In this document: piece by piece, positions 29,159 to 35,237 of the stretch
Numbering within the stretch: position 1 is the stretch's first letter
Layout: each line of letters opens with the position of its first letter
Origin: a virus
Virus record (IMG/VR): IMGVR_UViG_3300042462_000023
Location: 1 to 35,237 of that record
DNA: 35,237 nucleotides
Direction: 5' to 3' (one strand)
The notes under the pieces: model-generated
Databases searched by the model: none
What the model saw: only the letters and a program-made list of their open reading frames with translations
Told to the model about the DNA's origin: nothing
Program-made: the position numbers and the translations under genes

Positions 29159-29314
29159 ATGCGATTAGATAAAGCAGCAGAAAAGATTGGCAAGGTTATG
29201 GGCGAGTATAAAGACAAAGAGCTTCACTCCGGCAAGGGTGGCAAGGTAGTTAAGTCACGTAAGCAGGCGATAGCAATCGCTCTCAGCGAAGCAAATAAAA
29301 TGAAGGGTAAATAA
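29159..29314 (+). CDS. Small basic phage protein, DUF6496-like, 51 aa
   Basis: The product starts MRLDKAAEKIGKVMGEYKDK and continues ELHSGKGGKVVKSRKQAIAI, ending ALSEANKMKGK. The GKVMGEYK and KSRKQAIAIALSEA motifs are typical of short phage proteins of the DUF6496 kind, found near head genes. The chain is Lys-rich and could bind DNA. The ATG lies directly after the upstream stop with only a weak site, so coupling is likely. It was easy to miss because of its size. Confidence 0.65.
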   Translation: MRLDKAAEKIGKVMGEYKDKELHSGKGGKVVKSRKQAIAIALSEANKMKGK

Positions 29315-29316
29315 TT

Positions 29317-29634
29317 ATGAGTATAATTCAAAAAGATGATAATGGTAATTTAGTTGAGGCATATACACCGGCTGTATCACAAGTATTTTCTGCCGGTAAC
29401 ACTTCAGCACAATCAGCAGCATTTGCTACTGGCACTACTTTAGTTCGTGTAGCAGCATCATTAGGTCATTGCCATGTGGAATTTGGATCTAATCCAACGG
29501 CTTCTATTACTACAAGCGTAATGATTCCAAACAATAGCGTAGAGTTCTTTAAGGTTACTGCCGGCAATAAGATGGCTTATATTAAAGATGCAGCGACTAC
29601 ATCATCAACGGTATGCGTAACTGAATTAGCTTAA
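29317..29634 (+). CDS. Small beta-rich virion protein, 105 aa
   Basis: The product starts MSIIQKDDNGNLVEAYTPAV. It is Ala/Ser/Thr-rich and beta-rich throughout (TTLVRVAASLGHCHVEFGS, NNSVEFFKVTAGNKMAYI), like small head decoration or fibre-base proteins. AAGGG lies about ten bases upstream. The stop overlaps the next ATG by one base. A structural role is inferred from composition and late position only. Confidence 0.6.
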   Translation: MSIIQKDDNGNLVEAYTPAVSQVFSAGNTSAQSAAFATGTTLVRVAASLGHCHVEFGSNPTASITTSVMIPNNSVEFFKVTAGNKMAYIKDAATTSSTVCVTELA

Positions 29635-29714
29635 TGAACGACCATTGGTTTATTATCCTGTTAGCTGTAATCGCTAACATTACACTTATCATTAACGCAA
29701 TACATCATTGGTAG
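29634..29714 (+). CDS. Tiny membrane peptide, 26 aa
   Basis: The product starts MNDHWF and is almost entirely a membrane helix (IILLAVIANITLIINAI) ending HHW. Its ATG overlaps the upstream stop (TAATG) and the next gene begins three bases after its stop, so it fits exactly in an otherwise empty gap. It may be a small membrane regulator or a lysis accessory. No function is known. Confidence 0.5.
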   Translation: MNDHWFIILLAVIANITLIINAIHHW

Positions 29715-29717
29715 AAT

Positions 29718-30224
29718 ATGGCTGGACTATTAGACAACAATATATTTAGCAATATGTCTGCTTGGGAAAAGGCTAAGACATTAGTTTCAGGTCACGGTGG
29801 TGCGCTATTAAACTCAATTATGCATCCTCAAGAGGCTTGGGCGCATGATGGTTATCCAGACGAATTAAGTCAATCACTAGTAAGTAAAAATCCAGAAGTT
29901 GGTTTCAAACGATATGATAGGACACCATTAGATGTGGCAATTAATTACGGTGGTGGTTATCAGTATGCAACTTCACCTAATGTATCGTATGATGAAGCTG
30001 AAAATAGAGCGAAAGCATATCAACTTAGAAGTTATCTATACGATGGAATGCTAGGCAATAAAGATCGCCAAGTAGATGCAGTAAGAGATTACGAAGAAAA
30101 CCTAGCTGGCATTAAGCAAGCTATAGCAGATAAGAAAGTTAACTCAGTAATGAACGAAGACAAGATCCGCCAGATGTCAGCCAAGTACGGTAAACAGAAA
30201 GCAACAGCAAGACCGCAATACTAA
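29718..30224 (+). CDS. Late protein of unknown function, 168 aa
   Basis: The product starts MAGLLDNNIFSNMSAWEKAK and is soluble, with a Tyr/Asp-rich middle (DGYPDELSQSL, YGGGYQYATSPN) and a helical charged C-terminus (DYEENLAGIKQAIADKKV). The MAGLLD start is shared with many phage internal virion proteins. It sits just before the terminase pair. Only GGTAGAAT precedes the ATG, a weak site. No catalytic motif is visible. Confidence 0.55.
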   Translation: MAGLLDNNIFSNMSAWEKAKTLVSGHGGALLNSIMHPQEAWAHDGYPDELSQSLVSKNPEVGFKRYDRTPLDVAINYGGGYQYATSPNVSYDEAENRAKAYQLRSYLYDGMLGNKDRQVDAVRDYEENLAGIKQAIADKKVNSVMNEDKIRQMSAKYGKQKATARPQY

Positions 30225-30266
30225 TTTTAACAACAGGGTGACCAACCTACTAGGAGTCACAACAAA

Positions 30267-30584
30267 ATGACAGACGAAAAAGCAGCACAATTAGAAGCAG
30301 CCAGAGTTAAGGCAGCAGAAGCGAATAAGAACAATTCTCATTCAAGTAAAATCAATAGGTTGATGAACGATACTCTGAGAAGGGTATTAATACAAGATGA
30401 GGCATTAAGAGCTAGAACTATCACAGAAGCTCTAGTGACTAAAGCAGAAGAAGGTGACGTATCAGCCATTAAAGAAGTCTTTGACAGAATGGATGGCAAG
30501 GTAGTCCAAGAGAACAAGATAAGCGGTGATGCTGATGCACCATTGCTGATACAAGTGGTAACGGGTATAGATGACAACTACTAA
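30267..30584 (+). CDS. Terminase small subunit
   Basis: The 105-residue product starts MTDEKAAQLEAARVKAAEAN. A helical centre (MNDTLRRVLIQDEALRARTI, then TEALVTKAEEGDVSAIKEVF) and DRMDGKVVQ match the common form of podovirus small terminases, which recognise the packaging site and load the large subunit. AGGAG lies upstream. The last 14 bases overlap the large subunit gene, as is usual for this pair. Confidence 0.75.
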   Translation: MTDEKAAQLEAARVKAAEANKNNSHSSKINRLMNDTLRRVLIQDEALRARTITEALVTKAEEGDVSAIKEVFDRMDGKVVQENKISGDADAPLLIQVVTGIDDNY

Positions 30585-31839
30585 CCCAATTGATTTAGGC
30601 TACAAGCCTCGGTTACCACAGAAAGAGATACACAAGGCAGTAAAAGAGAATCGGTTTGTTGTGGCAGTAGCTCATCGTAGGATGGGTAAAACTGTTTCTG
30701 CGATTGTACAATTGATACATTCTGCGTTACAGAACACACAAAAGAATCCTAGGTATGCTTATATAGCGCCTACTTACTCACAGGCTAAAAGGGTCGCATG
30801 GGATTACCTAGTAGAATATACTCGCTCACTTGGTGGTACTGCAAACATCGCAGAGCTACGAGTGGACTTCCTAGGGAGAAGGATAAGCCTGTACGGAAGT
30901 GAGAATGGTGACAGCTTACGTGGTCAATACTTTGATGGTGTTGTACTAGACGAGGTAGGTGATCAAGATCCAAAGATATGGAACGAGATAATTAGACCGG
31001 CTCTTGCCGACAGAAAGGGCTATTGTTTATTTATCGGGACACCTCGTGGTAACAATCACTTTCTTTCTTTTAAGGAAAGAGCATTAGTAACAGAGGGCTG
31101 GAAGTTCTTAGAGTTTAAGGCTAGTGATACTGGCATACTAGACCCACAAGAGTTGGCTAGTGCTAAGAACGAGATGGGCGAGGACAAGTATAAACAGGAA
31201 TTTGAATGTTCTTTTGATTCACCGGTGGAGGGTAGTTATTTTGGCGCACTACTACATGAAGCCGATAACGAGAACAGAGTTACTAAAGTACCTAAAGACG
31301 GCTTGGCAAAGATTGTTTGTAGCTGGGATTTGGGTGTGTCTGATTCTACTTGTATATGGGTAGCGCAGATAGTCGGTAAAGAGATACAGCTAATAGACTG
31401 TACTGAGAACCACGGAGTAGGATTAGATTACTATGTTAGTTGGTTACGTGATAATGGTTATGACAAGGGTCAGCAGATACTTCCGCACGATGTAAGAGTT
31501 AGAGAGATGACCACAGGTCGCAGCAGGTTAGAAGTCTTAATGGAAGCTGGATTAGATGTTACTGTAGCACCAAGCCTATCTATAGCAGATGGCATTCAAG
31601 CAGTCAGACGTATGCTGCCAAGATGCTGGTTTGATATGGAAGGCACAAAGAACGGTCTGGTAGCATTGCGTAACTATAGACGAGAGTTTAACGAGAAGCA
31701 GAACGTGTTTTATGATAAGCCGGTACATGATTGGTCATCACACTTTGCAGACTCGTTTAGGTACTTAGCAATAGGGTTAGTAGAAGTAGATACAACATGG
31801 TCTAAACCATTACAACAAAATAAGGCATGGGTCGTATAA
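30571..31839 (+). CDS. Terminase large subunit
   Basis: The 422-residue product is the packaging motor. The ATPase part has Walker A AHRRMGKT (34-41, Lys40), the IAPTYSQAKRVAWD motif and Walker B VVLDE (124-128, Asp127, Glu128). A coupling motif at IGTPRGNNHF follows. The nuclease part has Asp253 in CSWDLGVSDS and Asp394 in HFADSFRYLA, typical acidic positions of the RNase H-like fold. The size is normal. It pairs with the small subunit upstream and portal downstream. The family fold would suit headful or cos cutting; sequence alone does not decide. Confidence 0.92.
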   Translation: MTTTNPIDLGYKPRLPQKEIHKAVKENRFVVAVAHRRMGKTVSAIVQLIHSALQNTQKNPRYAYIAPTYSQAKRVAWDYLVEYTRSLGGTANIAELRVDFLGRRISLYGSENGDSLRGQYFDGVVLDEVGDQDPKIWNEIIRPALADRKGYCLFIGTPRGNNHFLSFKERALVTEGWKFLEFKASDTGILDPQELASAKNEMGEDKYKQEFECSFDSPVEGSYFGALLHEADNENRVTKVPKDGLAKIVCSWDLGVSDSTCIWVAQIVGKEIQLIDCTENHGVGLDYYVSWLRDNGYDKGQQILPHDVRVREMTTGRSRLEVLMEAGLDVTVAPSLSIADGIQAVRRMLPRCWFDMEGTKNGLVALRNYRREFNEKQNVFYDKPVHDWSSHFADSFRYLAIGLVEVDTTWSKPLQQNKAWVV

Positions 31840-33989
31840 TGATGAATCAAGAAGAGTTAAAGGCACTATGTGCTGACGAGATCAATAACGCTATTGGCTA
31901 CTTAGAGTCCGATACTGTTCAAGAACGTGCTGATGCCATGAACTACTACTTCCGTGATAAGTACGGAACTGAGGTAGAAGGTCGTAGCCAAGTTGTAACA
32001 GGGGAAGTAGCGGAGGCGGTGGATGGCGCTCTTCCACAGCTTATACGTGTTTTCACCAGTTGTGAGGATGCTGTACGCTTTGAGCCAACTAAAGATGGTG
32101 AAGAACCATTGGCTGACCAAGCTAGTGACATGGCTAACTGGGTATTCTATAAAGACAACGATGGCTTCTTAATCCTACACAATTGGTTCAAGGATGCGTT
32201 GCTTCAGAAGGTTGGTGTTGTTAAAGCCTACTGGGAAGAGAAGAAAGACACCATCAAAGAGAAGTACAAAGGCTTAACCGATGACGAGTTAGCCATGATT
32301 ATGCAGACAGGTGAGTGGGAAATAACCAAGCAAGTGACTGACATAGTAATTGGTATTGATGGCTTTGCTTACAACACGCATAACGTAACGATTGAGCGCA
32401 TCCAAGATGACAGCCGTATCGCTGTTGAGAACGTACCACCTGAAGAGTTCCTAATTAGCAAACGTGCTAAAACCATTGAGGACTCACCATTCACAGCACA
32501 CCGTAGAATGATTGCTCGTGGTGACTTGATTGCTATGGGCTACGAGAAGTCTATCGTTGATACTATCCCAGCCGGTGACCGTTTAGAGTATTCACCAGAG
32601 CGACTAGCACGTTTTGGTCGTGACGAGATGCCAGACTACGCACAGTCTACTGACCTATCAATGGAAGAGGTAGAGATATTTGAATGCTACATCAAGGTAG
32701 ATACTAACGACAATGGCTTGCTAGAGTTACGCAGGGTTATCATCGGTGGTGAGCAGATTCTATCTAATGAAGAGTGCGACTACGTGCCATTCCACTCTGT
32801 ATGCCCGATTCCTATCCCACACAAATTCTTTGGTCAGTCACTAGCCGATAGGACAATGGACTTGCAACTAACCAAGTCTACTATATTGCGTCAGATGCTA
32901 GACAACTTGTACCTAACTAACAACGCACGAGTAACTGCCGTAGAGGGGCAAGTAAATCTAGATGACTTGCTAACGTCTACTGCCGGTGGTGTTATCCGTG
33001 TTAAGAATCCTCAAGCAGTAAATCAACTAACAGTAGCAAACACAGCCGGTCAATCATTCCCAATGATGGAATACTTGGATGGCGTACAGGCTAAACGTAC
33101 CGGTGTTAGTGACCTGCAGCAAGGTCTTGATGCTAACGTGCTTCAGAACACTACAGCAACAGCCGTGGCAGCCATGATGCAACAGTCAGCAGGTAAGTTA
33201 GAGTTAATGGCTCGTATCTTTGCTGAAACAGGTGTTAAATCATTATTCCGTGGCATCCTGCATCTACTATGCAAATACCAAAACCAAGCTAAGACAATCC
33301 GTATGCGTGGCAAATGGGTATCTTATGACCCACGTGAATGGTCTGACCTATACGATGTATCAATCAACGTAGGCTTGGGTAACGGTAACCGCCAAGAGCA
33401 GATTGCTATGCTGCAAATGATTATGGCTAAACAGGAAGAGATCATCGGCAAGTACGGTGCTAATAACCCATTGGTGACTGTAACGCAATACCGTAGCACT
33501 CTTGGTCGCATGATTGAGATGGCTGGCTTTAAAGACACCACATCATTCATTAATGACATTACACCAGAGGTTGAACAGCAAATAATGCAACAGGCATCAC
33601 AGCCACCTGCTGATCCAACGTCTGAAGCAGCACAGTTATATGCTAAGGTAGAAGCAGACAAGGCTCAACTTACTGCACAAACTAACCAAGCTAAGTTGCA
33701 ACTAGACCGTGAGCAAATGCAGGTAGATAACGCTCGTAAAGAACTAGAGATGCAACAGAAACAAATGCAAATGGAAGGTGACTACCGTATCAAGGAAGCC
33801 GAGCTTCAATTGAAACAGATGGAGCTTGAGATTAAGACACAGGCAACAGACGGTAAACTACAGACAGAACAGCTTAACGCTATTATGTCAGCCATCACTA
33901 GCTTGAATGAAATGGTAAAAGGTGGTATAAAGGCTGAACCACAAGATATGGAAGAAAACTTTGATATTAACACAACCTATGGTGTATAA
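31839..33989 (+). CDS. Portal protein, P22-like
   Basis: The 716-residue product is the dodecameric head gate. It has the P22-type pattern: an EVAEAVDGALPQLIRVFTSC motif near residue 55, an FLISKRAKTIEDSPFTAHR segment, then PIPHKFFGQSLADRTMDLQL and GVSDLQQGLDANVLQNTTAT. The C-terminal about 130 residues are a long Gln/Lys-rich coiled coil (barrel), with QMQVDNARKELEMQQKQMQ. I start at ATG 31839, which overlaps the terminase stop (TAATG); 31827 is possible. The order terminase, portal, scaffold and capsid is standard. Confidence 0.88.
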   Translation: MMNQEELKALCADEINNAIGYLESDTVQERADAMNYYFRDKYGTEVEGRSQVVTGEVAEAVDGALPQLIRVFTSCEDAVRFEPTKDGEEPLADQASDMANWVFYKDNDGFLILHNWFKDALLQKVGVVKAYWEEKKDTIKEKYKGLTDDELAMIMQTGEWEITKQVTDIVIGIDGFAYNTHNVTIERIQDDSRIAVENVPPEEFLISKRAKTIEDSPFTAHRRMIARGDLIAMGYEKSIVDTIPAGDRLEYSPERLARFGRDEMPDYAQSTDLSMEEVEIFECYIKVDTNDNGLLELRRVIIGGEQILSNEECDYVPFHSVCPIPIPHKFFGQSLADRTMDLQLTKSTILRQMLDNLYLTNNARVTAVEGQVNLDDLLTSTAGGVIRVKNPQAVNQLTVANTAGQSFPMMEYLDGVQAKRTGVSDLQQGLDANVLQNTTATAVAAMMQQSAGKLELMARIFAETGVKSLFRGILHLLCKYQNQAKTIRMRGKWVSYDPREWSDLYDVSINVGLGNGNRQEQIAMLQMIMAKQEEIIGKYGANNPLVTVTQYRSTLGRMIEMAGFKDTTSFINDITPEVEQQIMQQASQPPADPTSEAAQLYAKVEADKAQLTAQTNQAKLQLDREQMQVDNARKELEMQQKQMQMEGDYRIKEAELQLKQMELEIKTQATDGKLQTEQLNAIMSAITSLNEMVKGGIKAEPQDMEENFDINTTYGV

Positions 33990-34220
33990 ATGACCAAATC
34001 AGAGTGGGCAAACAATATGCTCCAAGACCAAAACTTCTTGGATGTATTTAAAGAGATGGAAGATTTACAAATGCTACGGTGGGCTAATTCACCGCTTTAC
34101 GATTACGATGAGCGACAAGATGCTTACACAAAGCTAACAGCCATCCGTGAAGTAATGGCTCATATAGTGGGCATGGCAGATGATCGCAAGATTAATGCAA
34201 AACGCTGGAAGATTTTATAG
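33990..34220 (+). CDS. Small conserved head-region protein, 76 aa
   Basis: The product starts MTKSEWANNMLQDQNFLDVF directly after the portal stop and ends DRKINAKRWKIL. It is helical and charged. Short proteins of this shape between portal and scaffold are found in many podoviruses, with the RWKIL end especially steady. A role in head assembly is likely, but no biochemical function is known to me. Confidence 0.7.
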   Translation: MTKSEWANNMLQDQNFLDVFKEMEDLQMLRWANSPLYDYDERQDAYTKLTAIREVMAHIVGMADDRKINAKRWKIL

Positions 34221-34264
34221 TATCTATAAAACGTGGCTAGGCGCACTAGCATTTGGAGATTTAA

Positions 34265-35230
34265 ATGACTACCGACACCAACCCTAACGGGAGTGACACA
34301 CAGAGTACTGGCACTATCAATGAAGCACAAAACGCATTCTTAGGTTTAATGGATGCATCGGAAGCACCCGAAGAAGGGCAAGCAGAAGAGCAACCAGAAC
34401 AAGAGAATGAGCAGGTAGAAGCGCAGCAAGAAGAGCAAGGCGATGATGGCTCAGAGGAGTCTGTATCAGACCAAGACGAACAACGGTTTCAAGTTAAAGT
34501 CGGTGGCGAGGATAAAGAACTAACCTTAACTGAACTAAAGTCACTAGCCCAACAAGGTGCTGACTATACCAAAAAGACGCAACAAGTAGCAGAGCAACGC
34601 AAAGCAGTAGAGGCTGAACAACAAGCTATTGAAGAAGCCAAATATATGCGTGATGCTTATGCAGAACGGTTGCAAGCAATGGAGCAATTACTGAATGCTC
34701 AACAACCAGTAGAGGATTTAGAGTATCTAAAAGAGTCCGACCCTATTGGTTACGCTGTACGAGTGGCAGAGATGTCGCAGAACAAAGAGAAGTTATACGC
34801 AATACAAGCTGAACGTAATCGCATTGCAGAGATGCAACAAGCGGAGCAACAGCAAGGAATGCAGCAATATCTATCTCAACAGGCTGCCGTATTGTCTGAA
34901 ACACTACCGGAATACAGCGATCCAGTAAAAGGTGAAACACTAAGATCAGATTTGCGTAAGTTTGCAAAGAACTTAGGATTCTCAGACCAAGAGCTATCAG
35001 CAGTAAGAGATGCTCGGCACGTTATGGCATTGTATAAAGCAATGCAGTACGACAAATTACAACAGTCTAAGCCTCAACTAAACAAGAGGGTTAGTGAACC
35101 GCCTAAGACGATTAAGTCTGGTAACAGTAATACATCTGTAAATACTGACCAAGCTAAAAAGACTATGGCTCAATTACAAAAATCAGGCAAGGTGCGTGAC
35201 GCTGCATCTGTCTTTGAAAACTTTATTTAA
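34265..35230 (+). CDS. Capsid scaffolding protein
   Basis: The 321-residue product has an acidic disordered N-terminus (residues about 30-70, many Glu and Gln), then FQVKVGGEDKELTLTELKSL, and a long Gln/Glu-rich coiled coil (about 105-215). A basic C-terminal part ends VRDAASVFENFI, which likely docks to the capsid protein. This order, and the place just before the capsid gene, are those of podovirus scaffolds. GGAG precedes the ATG by six bases or so. The last 291 bases are also seen at the left edge of the window. Confidence 0.85.
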   Translation: MTTDTNPNGSDTQSTGTINEAQNAFLGLMDASEAPEEGQAEEQPEQENEQVEAQQEEQGDDGSEESVSDQDEQRFQVKVGGEDKELTLTELKSLAQQGADYTKKTQQVAEQRKAVEAEQQAIEEAKYMRDAYAERLQAMEQLLNAQQPVEDLEYLKESDPIGYAVRVAEMSQNKEKLYAIQAERNRIAEMQQAEQQQGMQQYLSQQAAVLSETLPEYSDPVKGETLRSDLRKFAKNLGFSDQELSAVRDARHVMALYKAMQYDKLQQSKPQLNKRVSEPPKTIKSGNSNTSVNTDQAKKTMAQLQKSGKVRDAASVFENFI

Positions 35231-35237
35231 GGAATTA
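34940..35237 (+). repeat. Terminal direct repeat, right copy (pairs with 1-298)
   Basis: This is the partner of bases 1-298, with differences at 35006 (A), 35038 (A) and 35110 (G). It contains the end of the scaffold gene and the beginning of the capsid gene's ribosome binding region. Joining the two copies restores one continuous scaffold-capsid order, so the genome is about 34,939 bases when closed. Confidence 0.9.

Overview
The window is the essentially complete genome of a small tailed dsDNA phage, most likely a podovirus. About 35 kb carries a P22-type portal, an SU10-like major capsid protein, a P22 gp10-like tail hub, several tail fibres and a T7-style set of internal (ejection) proteins, with no tape-measure gene, integrase, DNA polymerase or RNA polymerase. 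Base composition is moderately AT-rich (about 40% G+C by eye). Bases 1-298 recur at 34940-35237 with three differences, so the two ends are one locus read twice and the map closes into a circle (or carries a terminal repeat).

Layout, starting at the packaging genes. Rightward late genes 28782-35237 continuing into 301-18810: small conserved proteins, terminase small and large subunits, portal, scaffold, capsid, head-tail adaptor, tail fibres (one with an S74 self-cleaving chaperone), tail hub, a T7 gp13-like GNAT protein, large ejection proteins, two secreted proteins (one with four four-cysteine repeats), then a lysis set (coiled-coil membrane protein, 3-TM holin, GH24 endolysin with an E/C/T triad) and one more large virion-type protein. 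Leftward early genes 24727 down to 18782 start at a near-consensus sigma70 promoter (TTGACA, 17 bp, TATTAT). They hold a recombination module (Sak3/DUF1071 annealase, YqaJ exonuclease, SSB), many very small proteins and a metallophosphoesterase. An HNH/AP2-type homing gene sits exactly at the start of ssb, which now appears to begin at an ATT codon. Rightward early genes 24758-28405 hold a VRR-NUC nuclease, a DUF1376-type replication protein with internal 7-bp iteron-like repeats, a putative helicase loader, a Cro-like repressor, NinB-like and Ref-like recombination proteins, and an AP2/winged-helix protein.

The most striking item is a 23-codon leftward gene at 28428-28499, between the early and late rightward blocks, whose product matches PqqA, the ribosomal precursor peptide of the redox cofactor PQQ. 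It has the cross-linked Glu15 and Tyr19 in the invariant spacing and a good ribosome binding site. No other pqq gene is present, so the phage would feed precursor into a host PqqBCDE pathway. PQQ is the cofactor of methanol dehydrogenases, so the inferred host is a PQQ-making bacterium, plausibly an aquatic methylotroph such as Methylophilales. That host call is inference.

How it works together: the phage appears to borrow the host replisome and RNA polymerase, supplies its own initiator/loader and a three-part annealing recombination system, and adds one tiny metabolic gene. Annotations rest on reading motifs by eye; no database search was run.
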